64,000 bases of DNA from Flavobacteriaceae bacterium (GTDB taxonomy: Bacteria > Bacteroidota > Bacteroidia > Flavobacteriales > Flavobacteriaceae): positions 54,403-118,402 of the forward strand of contig JAQWIL010000003.1 in the NCBI GenBank assembly GCA_029248885.1, in the 5' to 3' direction. A program made the translations under genes and the position numbers. Position 1 is the first letter of the stretch. The number at the start of each line of letters is the position of its first letter. The notes below the pieces were generated by a model. That model made no database searches, was not told the DNA's origin, and saw only the letters and a list, made by a program, of their open reading frames with translations. Shown here piece after piece: positions 16,588-24,581 of this stretch.

Positions 16588-16698
16588 ATTGTGATTTGAT
16601 AATTTATGGTAGTATCAAGCGTATCCTCACATTGAAGAGTTCTTTCTTAAGTATAGTATTGTGATTTGATAAGAACTAACGATTGCCGGGGCTTTTTT
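16588..16698 (+). CRISPR. Degenerate two-repeat CRISPR-like element
   Basis: ATTGTGATTTGATAA occurs twice, at 16588-16602 and 16658-16672, with a 70-base period. It resembles the 5' half of Bacteroidota type II-C repeats (GTTGTGATTTG...), and the first copy continues to GGTAGTATC like the usual ...TAGTATC. Both copies can pair with the anti-repeat of the RNA at 13018-13084. In type II-C the guide precedes the repeat, so 16628-16657 would be the guide of the second copy and the T6 run at 16693-16698 could end the RNA. The rest of the repeat is not conserved, so this is a remnant or a specialised minimal element, not a normal array. Confidence 0.55.
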
Positions 16699-17194
16699 AG
16701 AAAAAGAGTTCTTTGTGTTTCCAAAAAATATTGACAAACAAAATCAAGTACACCACGGCAAGGGTAAACTTCATCATTGTCCCGGCCAAAAACCCAACCA
16801 AAGATCCAAAAGCTGCCCGAACGGCTTTTCTAAGATCCGAGCTTTGTGTCAACTCTCCAGCCAATGCGCCCACAAAGGGACCTAATATCAGACCGATTGG
16901 CCCAAAGAAAAAACCGATAAGCAGACCAATCCCAGAACCAATTGTACCCATTCGCGTACCCCCCAATTTTTTTGTTCCCCAAACTGGGAGTAAGGTGTCC
17001 AATAGGAAAATCACAAGGGCAATGACAAACGTAATTATCAAAAAAGAAGTGTTTTGCGGAACACCTTGCGTTAGGTGAAGAACCAACAAACCCAACCAAC
17101 TGCATACAGGCCCCGGAATGATGGGTAAAAAGCTACCTGCCACGCCGAGCAATATGAGTAAACCACCAGAAATAAGTAAGAGTATATCCATCAA
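16697..17194 (-). CDS. DUF456 family membrane protein
   Basis: 165 residues, almost entirely hydrophobic, with about five membrane segments. The glycine-rich hairpins LGVAGSFLPIIPGP, GSGIGLLIGFFFGPIGLILG and PFVGALAGEL are the DUF456 signature. The function of the family is unknown; it is an inner membrane protein. It converges on cas9 and its stop codon falls in the T run after the second CRISPR-like repeat. A second ATG directly follows the first (MMDILL), so the start may be one codon later. Confidence 0.85.
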   Translation of the reverse strand: MMDILLLISGGLLILLGVAGSFLPIIPGPVCSWLGLLVLHLTQGVPQNTSFLIITFVIALVIFLLDTLLPVWGTKKLGGTRMGTIGSGIGLLIGFFFGPIGLILGPFVGALAGELTQSSDLRKAVRAAFGSLVGFLAGTMMKFTLAVVYLILFVNIFWKHKELFF

Positions 17195-17275
17195 AAATCT
17201 TTCGGTGTGCTAAATTAGCGAAGACGAATCAGTACGCAAATGATTCCACAAATTTTTTTGTACTTTTCAATACCA

Positions 17276-17716
17276 ATGTTGAGGGCATTTTTTATTGGGC
17301 TAATCATACTGGCGAATGCCTGTAATCAAGCTGACGCAGAGCAAGTTCGCAAGCCCAATACGTCTTGGCAGTCAACCGATCAACCCCCCGTTTATCCCGG
17401 ATGTGAAGACAGAGAATCCACAGCTGACCAATGGGATTGCTTTCAGGCATCGATTTCAAGAGCCGTTGGGGTGTTTTTTACCGACAACCCATTTCCGCTC
17501 AATCCCAATGCACCCAAGGCAGTCGTTCTTCATGTTGCAGTTGACCAAAAGGGTAAAGTTCAACTCAAAGGGATGGAGCCAGACAACGATCTTGCAATTC
17601 GAAAGGCCATGCAAATGGCGATCGAAAAGCTACCAACAATGAGCCCTGCGACCAAAACCAACCTTGGGGTAACTGCCCAAGTGCAGTTTCGCATTCCCAT
17701 TCAACTACAAAATTGA
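17276..17716 (+). CDS. Lipoprotein with TonB-C-like domain
   Basis: I start at the ATG giving MLRAFFIGLIILANAC, a compact lipoprotein signal; an in-frame ATG twelve codons upstream (17240) is also possible. The mature part carries PPVYPGCE, typical of Bacteroidota TonB-related proteins (VPxFPGCE). It then has a domain with HVAVDQKGKVQLKG and a closing QVQFRIPIQL strand that resembles the C-terminal TonB fold. There is no long proline-rich linker or N-terminal helix, so it is probably not a working TonB. The ruvC start follows 12 bases after the stop, so the two genes may share a transcript. Confidence 0.65.
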   Translation: MLRAFFIGLIILANACNQADAEQVRKPNTSWQSTDQPPVYPGCEDRESTADQWDCFQASISRAVGVFFTDNPFPLNPNAPKAVVLHVAVDQKGKVQLKGMEPDNDLAIRKAMQMAIEKLPTMSPATKTNLGVTAQVQFRIPIQLQN

Positions 17717-17728
17717 TTTGACTTGACA

Positions 17729-18295
17729 ATGAAAGAAACAACTCCTTCTTCGAAGCGTATTATTTTGGGTGTTGATCCAGGAACAACAGTCATGGGCTAT
17801 GGCTTGATTGCTGTAGACGGAAAACAGATGACGCTTTTGCATATGGATGAGTTGGTGATGAACTCCAAAGAGAACCACTATTTGCGCCTTCAAAAGATTT
17901 TTGAAAAGACCATTGCCATTATCGATGAGTTTCATCCCGACGAAATGGCTTTGGAAGCTCCCTTTTTTGGAAAAAATGTGCAATCCATGCTCAAACTAGG
18001 GCGTGCGCAAGGGGTTGCCATGGCTGCTGGTCTTTCCAGAGAATTGGCAATTACGGAATATTCTCCTAGAAAAATCAAAATGGCGATAACTGGTAATGGA
18101 AATGCTTCCAAAGAACAGGTTGCCAAAATGTTACAACAACTGGTCGATCTGAAAACCTTGCCAAAAAACCTTGATGCTACTGATGGCCTCGCTGCTGCCG
18201 TATGTCATTTTTTTAATCCGGGGCAAGAATCAGGAAAAAGCTACTCGGGTTGGGGCGCCTTTGTCAAACAAGAAGCACACCGTATAAAAAAATAG
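17729..18295 (+). CDS. ruvC: Holliday junction endodeoxyribonuclease RuvC
   Basis: Cuts Holliday junctions symmetrically during recombinational repair. The four acidic catalytic residues are all in place: Asp in LGVDPGTTVMGYG, Glu in MALEAPFFG, and the two Asp in LDATDGLAAAVCHF. The 188-residue length matches the family, and the ATG giving MKETTPSSKR is preferred to a TTG two codons upstream. It contrasts with the RuvC-fold Cas9 homologue 1.2 kb upstream, which has lost equivalent residues. Confidence 0.95.
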   Translation: MKETTPSSKRIILGVDPGTTVMGYGLIAVDGKQMTLLHMDELVMNSKENHYLRLQKIFEKTIAIIDEFHPDEMALEAPFFGKNVQSMLKLGRAQGVAMAAGLSRELAITEYSPRKIKMAITGNGNASKEQVAKMLQQLVDLKTLPKNLDATDGLAAAVCHFFNPGQESGKSYSGWGAFVKQEAHRIKK

Positions 18296-18296
18296 C

Positions 18297-19439
18297 ATGT
18301 CTGGCATATATCTCCATATCCCTTTTTGTAAAAAGGCATGTCACTACTGCAACTTCCATTTTTCGACTTCGATGCGCTATGCAGACGAGATGGTCAACGC
18401 AATCCGACAAGAAATCCGTCTGCGAAAACAAGATGCCAAACTTCCAGTAGAAACCATCTATTTTGGCGGTGGAACGCCATCTGTGTTAACCCCCCAACAG
18501 CTTCGGGTTTTGCTGAGTGAAGTGTATAATCAATTTGAAGTTATTGACAATCCCGAAATCACACTCGAAGCTAACCCCGATGACCTAAGCCCTGCATATA
18601 TCCTTGACCTTCAGAAGATGGGTATCAATCGCCTTTCGGTCGGAGTGCAATCGTTTTTGGACGATGAACTCACACTAATGAACCGCGCGCACAACGCCAG
18701 TCAGGCCCTGTCGTCTGTTGAGCATGCGAAAAAAGAATTTGACAATGTCTCGATTGATCTTCTTTTTGGCAATCCAAACACCACCCTAGACGATTGGAAG
18801 CGAAATCTTGACTATGCCCTTCAACTCGAGGTGCCGCATATCTCGTCTTATGCCCTCACGCTAGAACCCAAAACAGCGCTTGAGCGTTTTGTGGATAAGG
18901 GTGTGGTTTCTCTTCTCGATGAAAACGTGGTGGAGGCGCAATTTCACCATTTGGTTGATACCCTGACACAGGCAGGTTATGACCATTACGAATTATCGAG
19001 TTTTGGCAAACCGGGTTATCATTCCCAAAACAATACGGGCTATTGGCAAGGCAAGACCTATTTAGGAATTGGCCCCTCTGCCCATGGGTTTGATGGGAAT
19101 CAGCGATATTGGAATATGAGTAACAATGCGAGCTATATGCAGCAGATCGCAAAGGGGGAGTTGCCACAAACGATTGAAAAGCTAAGTGTTGTTGATCGCT
19201 ATAACGAATCCATTATGATCGGACTTCGGGCATCATGGGGGGTATCGCTGCAAGCAATGGAAAACGACTTGGGATTGCGTTATCGCCAGCATTTGGAAGA
19301 TCAAGCCAAACGGTTTATGGATGAAGGTCTTCTCCACATCGATAACAATGCGCTAAAAACCACACCAAAAGGTGCATTTCTAGCCGATGGGATCGCTGCT
19401 GACTTGTTTCTTATTGACTTTCTTGCTGCATCTGCGTAA
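18297..19439 (+). CDS. hemW: HemW-like radical SAM protein
   Basis: 380 residues. The N-terminal IYLHIPFCKKACHYCNFHF has the CxxxCxxC iron-sulfur motif of radical SAM enzymes in the HemN/HemW context. YFGGGTPSVL binds S-adenosylmethionine, and GVQSFLDDEL and YELSSFGKPG are further family motifs. HemW is a heme chaperone related to oxygen-independent coproporphyrinogen oxidase; the lack of the extra N-terminal HemN residues favours HemW. It starts right after ruvC and its 3' end overlaps the convergent peptidase gene by 29 bases. Confidence 0.9.
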   Translation: MSGIYLHIPFCKKACHYCNFHFSTSMRYADEMVNAIRQEIRLRKQDAKLPVETIYFGGGTPSVLTPQQLRVLLSEVYNQFEVIDNPEITLEANPDDLSPAYILDLQKMGINRLSVGVQSFLDDELTLMNRAHNASQALSSVEHAKKEFDNVSIDLLFGNPNTTLDDWKRNLDYALQLEVPHISSYALTLEPKTALERFVDKGVVSLLDENVVEAQFHHLVDTLTQAGYDHYELSSFGKPGYHSQNNTGYWQGKTYLGIGPSAHGFDGNQRYWNMSNNASYMQQIAKGELPQTIEKLSVVDRYNESIMIGLRASWGVSLQAMENDLGLRYRQHLEDQAKRFMDEGLLHIDNNALKTTPKGAFLADGIAADLFLIDFLAASA

Positions 19440-20808
19440 AGTGCTTGTAAAAGTGCGGAATGGTCTCAATACCCTTTAGAAAGTTGAATACGCCAAAATG
19501 CTCATTGGGCGAGTGGATGGCATCGCTATCGAGTCCAAAGCCCATCAGTACAGTTTTACTTTGCAGGGTTTCTTCAAATAAGGCAACTATCGGGATACTC
19601 CCCCCATCACGAACAGGGATGGGTGCTTTACCAAAGGTTTCGACATAGGCCTTTGAAGCTGCCTGAAACTCGAGTCCATCAGGGTGCATTACATAGGCCT
19701 CACCGCCGTGATGCGGTGTGACTTTTACCGTTACCCCTTTGGGAGCGATAGATGTAAAATGATCCATAAACAGTTTGGTGATTTCTTCCGACTTCTGATT
19801 TGGTACCAATCGCATAGAGATTTTGGCATAGGCCTTTGATGCGATTACCGTTTTTGCGCCTTCGCCCGTATAACCACCCCAAATCCCGTTGACATCTAGC
19901 GTAGGGCGGATCGATTTGCGTTCGAGAGTCGAAAAACCAGTTTCACCATAAACAGACTCTATATCAAGGGCATTTTGATAGTTTTCTAACGAAAATGGAA
20001 TGGTTTTAAAATCCGCACGTTCGGCAGCGCTTAACTCTTCCACTTTATCGTAAAAACCAGGGATCGTGATTTGGTTATTCTCATCGTGGAGAGAAGCAAT
20101 CATTTTTGTCAGGATATTGATGGGGTTTGCAACAGCTCCGCCATAGAGGCCTGAGTGCAAGTCGCGATTGGGACCTGTGACTTCGACTTCCACATAGCTC
20201 ATGCCTCGTAGCCCCGTGGTGATTGAAGGAATGTCGTTGGCAAGCATACCTGTATCCGAAATCAAAATGACATCATTGGCGAGCTTTTTGGTGTTTGCAC
20301 GAACAAAGGTTTCGAGGTTGTCGCTGCCCACTTCTTCTTCCCCCTCGATCATAAACTTAACATTGCAGGGAGTACCACCATTTTGTTCCATCACCTCGAG
20401 GGCCTTGATGTGCATAAACATCTGTCCTTTGTCATCGCATGCACCACGTGCAAAAATGGCTCCCTCGGGGTGGAGGTCGGTTTTGCGGATTTCTGGTTCA
20501 AAGGGCGGAGTGTCCCATAGATCCAGCGGGTCGGGGGGTTGTACGTCATAATGTCCATAAACAAGGACAGTGGGCAGGGCAGGATCGATGATTTTTTCCC
20601 CATAGACAATGGGATAGCCGTCGGTGGGGCAGAGTTCGGTATGGGTGCACCCTGCGTTTTTGAGCGCATCTGCCACCGCTTGTGCGGCGGTTTGCATATG
20701 TGGCGCATAGGCCGAATCGGCGCTAATAGAGGGAATACGGATCAGGGAAAACAGTTCTTCGAGGAATCGATTTTTGTTTTTTTCGATGTAGGAGGCTTGT
20801 GATGACAT
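19411..20808 (-). CDS. M20 family dipeptidase
   Basis: 465-residue zinc metallopeptidase. VLVYGHYDVQPPDPLDLW carries the first metal-binding His and the catalytic Asp two residues later, GACDDKGQ the bridging Asp, and MIEGEEEVGSDNL the general-base and metal-binding Glu pair. A dimerisation domain occupies the middle (about 200-350) and MGFGLDSDAIHSPNEHFGV holds the last metal-binding His. No signal peptide, so cytosolic, hydrolysing dipeptides or acylated amino acids. It converges on hemW with a 29-base overlap of coding ends. Confidence 0.9.
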   Translation of the reverse strand: MSSQASYIEKNKNRFLEELFSLIRIPSISADSAYAPHMQTAAQAVADALKNAGCTHTELCPTDGYPIVYGEKIIDPALPTVLVYGHYDVQPPDPLDLWDTPPFEPEIRKTDLHPEGAIFARGACDDKGQMFMHIKALEVMEQNGGTPCNVKFMIEGEEEVGSDNLETFVRANTKKLANDVILISDTGMLANDIPSITTGLRGMSYVEVEVTGPNRDLHSGLYGGAVANPINILTKMIASLHDENNQITIPGFYDKVEELSAAERADFKTIPFSLENYQNALDIESVYGETGFSTLERKSIRPTLDVNGIWGGYTGEGAKTVIASKAYAKISMRLVPNQKSEEITKLFMDHFTSIAPKGVTVKVTPHHGGEAYVMHPDGLEFQAASKAYVETFGKAPIPVRDGGSIPIVALFEETLQSKTVLMGFGLDSDAIHSPNEHFGVFNFLKGIETIPHFYKHFTQMQQESQ

Positions 20809-20869
20809 AGCGTTGAATTGGATACGAAGATATCGTATAATTTACAGACTAAAAATCGCTAAATGTGTT

Positions 20870-20877
20870 TATATTTG
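20870..20877 (+). promoter_or_regulatory. -7 promoter box of tRNA-Leu
   Basis: TATATTTG matches TAnnTTTG exactly and lies 13 bases before the mature 5' end of tRNA-Leu. No TTG was found at the usual -33 distance. Confidence 0.7.
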
Positions 20878-20890
20878 CAAGCCATTACAA

Positions 20891-20972
20891 GCGGGTGTGG
20901 TGAAATTGGTAGACACGCTAGATTTAGGATCTAGTGCTTCACGGCGTGGGGGTTCGAGTCCCTTCACCCGCA
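20891..20972 (+). tRNA. tRNA-Leu (UAG)
   Basis: Acceptor GCGGGTG (20891-20897) pairs with CACCCGC (20965-20971) and A follows as discriminator. The anticodon arm CTAGA-TTTAGGA-TCTAG gives anticodon TAG. A short variable arm (GTGCTTCACGGCGT region) is present, as expected for a class II tRNA, then T-arm GGGTTCGAGTCCC with minor variation. CCA is not encoded. Confidence 0.94.
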
Positions 20973-20978
20973 CAAAAA

Positions 20979-21006
20979 AAACCTCAACATTTTGTTGAGG
21001 TTTTTT
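20979..21006 (+). terminator. Terminator of tRNA-Leu
   Basis: A-rich DNA, then ACCTCAACA and TGTTGAGGT forming a 9-bp stem around a short T loop, followed by TTTTT. It may also serve the convergent hemD gene in the opposite direction because the flanks are A-rich on that side. Confidence 0.88.
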
Positions 21007-21033
21007 AATTTCAATTTTTTTTTTGTGACAAAC

Positions 21034-21780
21034 CTACCGCTTATTCGCTTGTGCGATATACTCGTCAAGGGCTTTGGTCATCGAAGGATTGGCGGGAGTT
21101 GGCGCCAAAATATCGATGCGGAGATCGGCAGCTTCGGCAGCTTTGACGGTGCTATTGCCAAAAACGGCAATGCGAGTATTGTTTTGTTGAAAGTCTGGAA
21201 AGTTGTGAAACAAAGACTCGATTCCAGAAGGACTAAAAAACACAAGAATATCATAATAGACATCACGCAAATCAGACAAGTCGCTGATCACGGTGTTGTA
21301 AAATACCCCTTTGGTCCAGTTTACGCCAAGGGTGTCGAGTGCATCAGGCACATTTGCTTTTAGCACGTCCGAACAAGGAAGTAGATAGCTTTCGTTTTTG
21401 TGTTTGTTCATCAGCTCGATCAAATCCGCAAAAGTCCGTGTGCCGACATAGACTTTTCGCTTGCGATAGACCACATATTTTTGCAGGTAGTAAGCCACTG
21501 CCTCTGACTGGCAAAAGTATTTGAGGGTAGAAGGAATGGGATAGCGCATTTCTTCAGCAAGTCTAAAAAAATGATCGACAGCGTTACGACTTGTGAGAAT
21601 AATGGCAGAAAACGCACTGAGGTCAATTTTTTGTTTGCGCACCTCTCTAGCTGGAACACCCTCTACATGAATAAAGGGTCTAAAATCAATTGCAACTTTT
21701 CGCTTTTCTACTAGTTGATTGTAAGGTGAGTTTTCAATCGCTGGCTCGGGCTGTGAAACAAGTATCGTTTTTACTTTCAT
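21034..21780 (-). CDS. hemD: Uroporphyrinogen-III synthase
   Basis: 248 residues of the HemD fold: two alternating alpha/beta lobes with recognisable segments ILVSQPEP at the start, SAIILTSRNAVDHFF, KYFCQSEAVAYYL in lobe one and ILVFFSPSGIESLF with RIAVFGNSTVKAA in lobe two. It closes hydroxymethylbilane to uroporphyrinogen III with inversion of ring D in tetrapyrrole synthesis. The sequence of this family is very variable, but SPSGIESL and the neighbouring DUF4271 gene, ten bases upstream on the same strand, make the call secure for a flavobacterium. Confidence 0.88.
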   Translation of the reverse strand: MKVKTILVSQPEPAIENSPYNQLVEKRKVAIDFRPFIHVEGVPAREVRKQKIDLSAFSAIILTSRNAVDHFFRLAEEMRYPIPSTLKYFCQSEAVAYYLQKYVVYRKRKVYVGTRTFADLIELMNKHKNESYLLPCSDVLKANVPDALDTLGVNWTKGVFYNTVISDLSDLRDVYYDILVFFSPSGIESLFHNFPDFQQNNTRIAVFGNSTVKAAEAADLRIDILAPTPANPSMTKALDEYIAQANKR

Positions 21781-21789
21781 AGAAACGTA

Positions 21790-22458
21790 TTAGTTGTTGG
21801 TTTGGTTGATTAGCTCAATCAAAACCCAAAGGGTTCCAATTTCGAGGGTGCAAACATACGAAATAAATAGCACTAACTTTTTCCGTATCAGTTGTTGATA
21901 GGGGTTTGCAAAGAACAGATAACCAACGAGATAATACACGAGATATATCCCCCCAGCAATGGCCCAGTAAATTGCATTGTTTATGGGTGGATATTGAGAG
22001 ATTAAGATAAAAATCAACAATAAAAATGTGGCCTTGGTTTTGAGCAAGCCTCTTCGTACAATCACTTCGAGAAGTATGCGGCTCGACCGCCAAACCAATC
22101 CAATCATCATTTCGATGATAAACTTAACCAGGGTGTAGCCAAGCCATACCCCAATTACCATATGGATAGGGGTAGTGGATGCATCGATCAGCTCCCAGTG
22201 CGCCAATAATGTGAAAGTAAAATACCCAAATACCAGTCCACGAAATACAAAAGCCAAGACATCTTGAATTTTGATGTTTTCGGACGGCGCATCAATTTTT
22301 TTGGTGGACGGGATATCCGTGTGACCGATTCGTGTGATGGAAAAAAATAAACCTTGGTCTCTGAACTTGATAAGCAGTAAAATAGACAAGAGCAACAGGC
22401 AATACCACATCCCTGTTGAGTCATCAGAAGTGAGTCGTAATAAAGCAATTTCGTTCAC
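21790..22458 (-). CDS. DUF4271 family membrane protein
   Basis: 222 residues with about seven hydrophobic helices and a polar N-terminal stretch between the first two. The layout and the position directly before hemD match the Bacteroidota DUF4271 family. Function unknown; inner membrane. The gene is divergent from the glycosyltransferase gene, with the two promoters packed in less than 70 bases. Confidence 0.8.
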   Translation of the reverse strand: MNEIALLRLTSDDSTGMWYCLLLLSILLLIKFRDQGLFFSITRIGHTDIPSTKKIDAPSENIKIQDVLAFVFRGLVFGYFTFTLLAHWELIDASTTPIHMVIGVWLGYTLVKFIIEMMIGLVWRSSRILLEVIVRRGLLKTKATFLLLIFILISQYPPINNAIYWAIAGGIYLVYYLVGYLFFANPYQQLIRKKLVLFISYVCTLEIGTLWVLIELINQTNN

Positions 22459-22504
22459 AGTGCAAAAGTAAACAATGGTAGGGGAACAAGACCGTCGAAT
22501 TCCC

Positions 22505-22512
22505 TACTTTTG
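22505..22512 (+). promoter_or_regulatory. -7 promoter box of the Dpm1-type gene
   Basis: TACTTTTG fits TAnnTTTG and lies 14-17 bases before the two possible ATG codons at 22526 and 22529. Its position argues against a longer reading frame that would start at 22475. Confidence 0.6.
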
Positions 22513-22525
22513 TATCGAGAGTGTT

Positions 22526-23248
22526 ATGATGAAAAATCTAGTTATTGTTCCGACCTATAATGAGGCCGAAAATATCGAGGAGATGATAGCTGCCGTAATG
22601 GCCTTGGATTTCCCTTTCGATATGCTGGTTGTAGATGATAATTCACCTGATGGAACGGCTAGATTAGTCGAAGCACTACAACCAAAATTTCAAAATCGTT
22701 TACACCTTCTCAAACGACCCAACAAGGAGGGCTTGGGTCCTGCCTATATGGAGGCTTTTCAATGGGCATTGGATCACGATTACGATTTTATTTTTGAAAT
22801 GGACGCCGATTTTTCACATGATCCCTACGATTTGCTCAAATTGCAAGAGACACTACAAAACAACGATGCAGATGTTGCGGTGGGTTCTCGGTATGTACGC
22901 GGGATTCAGGTTGTCAACTGGCCTTTATCTCGTATTTTATTGTCCTATTTTGCGTCTTTGTATGTTCGTTTGATTACAAGAATGCCAGTAAAAGACACGA
23001 CAGCTGGTTTTGTGGGGTATAAAAAAGAAGTGATTCAAGCAATGATCGAAGAAAGTATTCGCTTTACTGGCTATGCTTTTCAGATTGAAATGAAATTTAA
23101 AGCATGGGTCAAGGGTTTTCGACTAACCGAAATCCCGATCGTGTTTACCGATCGTGCTCGTGGCACTTCAAAAATGAATCGTTCGATTATCAGCGAAGCC
23201 ATTTTTGGTATAATTTTGATGAAAATAAAAAGTTGGTATGCCAAATAA
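22526..23248 (+). CDS. Dolichyl/polyprenyl-phosphate mannosyltransferase-like glycosyltransferase (GT2)
   Basis: About 240 residues, family GT2. NLVIVPTYNEAENIEEM opens the nucleotide-sugar domain, LVVDDNSPDGTA and FEMDADFSHDP (the DxD-type metal site) follow, then GSRYVRG and TAGFVGYKKEV. These are the hallmarks of Dpm1-like polyprenol monophosphomannose synthases, which load mannose or a related sugar onto a lipid carrier at the inner membrane. No C-terminal helices, so the soluble Dpm1 type. Two adjacent ATGs are possible starts. The 3' end overlaps dihydroorotase by 11 bases. Confidence 0.87.
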   Translation: MMKNLVIVPTYNEAENIEEMIAAVMALDFPFDMLVVDDNSPDGTARLVEALQPKFQNRLHLLKRPNKEGLGPAYMEAFQWALDHDYDFIFEMDADFSHDPYDLLKLQETLQNNDADVAVGSRYVRGIQVVNWPLSRILLSYFASLYVRLITRMPVKDTTAGFVGYKKEVIQAMIEESIRFTGYAFQIEMKFKAWVKGFRLTEIPIVFTDRARGTSKMNRSIISEAIFGIILMKIKSWYAK

Positions 23249-24581
23249 GCAAACGCTCTTAATTCGACAAGCCAAAGTGGTCAATGAGGGACAAATCAAA
23301 GCCCTTGATATTTTGGTTGAAGGGTCGTTTATCGCAGAGATCGCCCCACATATCGAATCAAGTGCAGACACCGAAATCCATGCCGAGGGGAAGATACTCT
23401 TACCAGGGTTGATTGATGATCAAGTCCATTTTCGTGAGCCAGGTCTAACCCACAAGGGGTCAATAGAAACCGAGAGTCGCGCTGCGGTTGCTGGAGGGAT
23501 TACGACCTTTTTTGAAATGCCCAATACCAACCCACAAACCACGACTTGGGCGGAATTTGAAAACAAAATCGAAATTGCCAATCAAAGTTCTTGGGCCAAT
23601 TATGGATTTAAGTTTGGAGGCACCAACGACAACCTCAATGAGATGCTCGCCGTTGATCCATGCCGTGTTCCGGGGATCAAACTCTTTCTGGGCTCTTCAA
23701 CAGGCAATATGCTGGTTGACAACCCTGAGGTGCTCCGCAATATTTTTTCAAATACCAAGCTTCCGATATCTGTTCATTGCGAAGACGAGCAAACCATACG
23801 GCAGAACATGGCAACTTTCACTGAGAAATACGGAGAAGAGATTCCCATGTCTTGTCACCCGCAGATTCGATCGGAGGAAGCGTGTTACCAATCGTCCTCT
23901 ACCGCCGTAGCACTGGCCAAAGAAACAGGTGCAAGACTGCATGTATTTCACTTGTCAACGGCCAAAGAAACAGAGCTATTTGAAAGTAATCCCGCTGTAG
24001 AATCCAAAACAATCACATCAGAAGTTTGCATTCATCACCTTTGGTTTTCCGATGCCGACTATGCCGATAAGGGAAGTTTGATAAAGTGGAATCCAGCGGT
24101 AAAAACTGCGCAAGATCGTGCTGGACTTTGGGAAGCGCTCAACGATGATCGCATTGACATCATCGCAACCGACCACGCCCCCCACACCATAGATGAGAAA
24201 ATGAATCCCTACCTCAAAGCACCTTCTGGAGGACCGATGGTACAGCATGCTTTGTCTGTGCTGTTGGAATGTCATTTGCAAGGTAAAATATCAATCGAGA
24301 AGATTGTCCAAAAAATGGCACACAATCCCGCAAAGTTATTTGATATCGACCGACGTGGGTTTGTGCGAGAAGGGTATTATGCCGACTTGGTTCTCGTGGA
24401 TATGGATGCGCCATACACGGTTTCTAAAGATAATATCCTTTATAAATGTGGATGGTCTCCGCTGGAGGGGCAAAGCTTTCGATCACAGGTGACCCATACA
24501 ATTATCAATGGGGCTTTGGTTTATAATCAAGGCAAATTTTCGAATCAAAAAGCGGCAATGCCGGTAACATTTACCAGATGA
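23238..24581 (+). CDS. pyrC: Dihydroorotase
   Basis: 447-residue amidohydrolase that closes carbamoyl aspartate to dihydroorotate in pyrimidine synthesis. LLPGLIDDQVHFREPG is the metal-site strand; note Gln in place of the first His of the usual HxH, a substitution I recall from Bacteroidota enzymes. GGITTFFEMPNTNP, the later His in LHVFHLS and VCIHHLWF, and Asp in IATDHAPHT follow. The start codon overlaps the glycosyltransferase gene and its stop overlaps the following lipoprotein gene, so it is translationally coupled. Confidence 0.88.
   Translation: MPNKQTLLIRQAKVVNEGQIKALDILVEGSFIAEIAPHIESSADTEIHAEGKILLPGLIDDQVHFREPGLTHKGSIETESRAAVAGGITTFFEMPNTNPQTTTWAEFENKIEIANQSSWANYGFKFGGTNDNLNEMLAVDPCRVPGIKLFLGSSTGNMLVDNPEVLRNIFSNTKLPISVHCEDEQTIRQNMATFTEKYGEEIPMSCHPQIRSEEACYQSSSTAVALAKETGARLHVFHLSTAKETELFESNPAVESKTITSEVCIHHLWFSDADYADKGSLIKWNPAVKTAQDRAGLWEALNDDRIDIIATDHAPHTIDEKMNPYLKAPSGGPMVQHALSVLLECHLQGKISIEKIVQKMAHNPAKLFDIDRRGFVREGYYADLVLVDMDAPYTVSKDNILYKCGWSPLEGQSFRSQVTHTIINGALVYNQGKFSNQKAAMPVTFTR

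Noticed and set aside
17316..17642. A 108-codon frame inside the TonB-C-like lipoprotein gene
   Set aside because: It overlaps almost the entire lipoprotein gene in another frame and has no recognisable motif, while the lipoprotein frame has a signal peptide and a known domain pattern.
20201..20551. A plus-strand reading frame of 116 codons opposite the M20 peptidase
   Set aside because: It lies wholly antisense to a well-conserved peptidase and its translation (rich in Ser, Pro, Arg) resembles no protein family; treated as a shadow frame.
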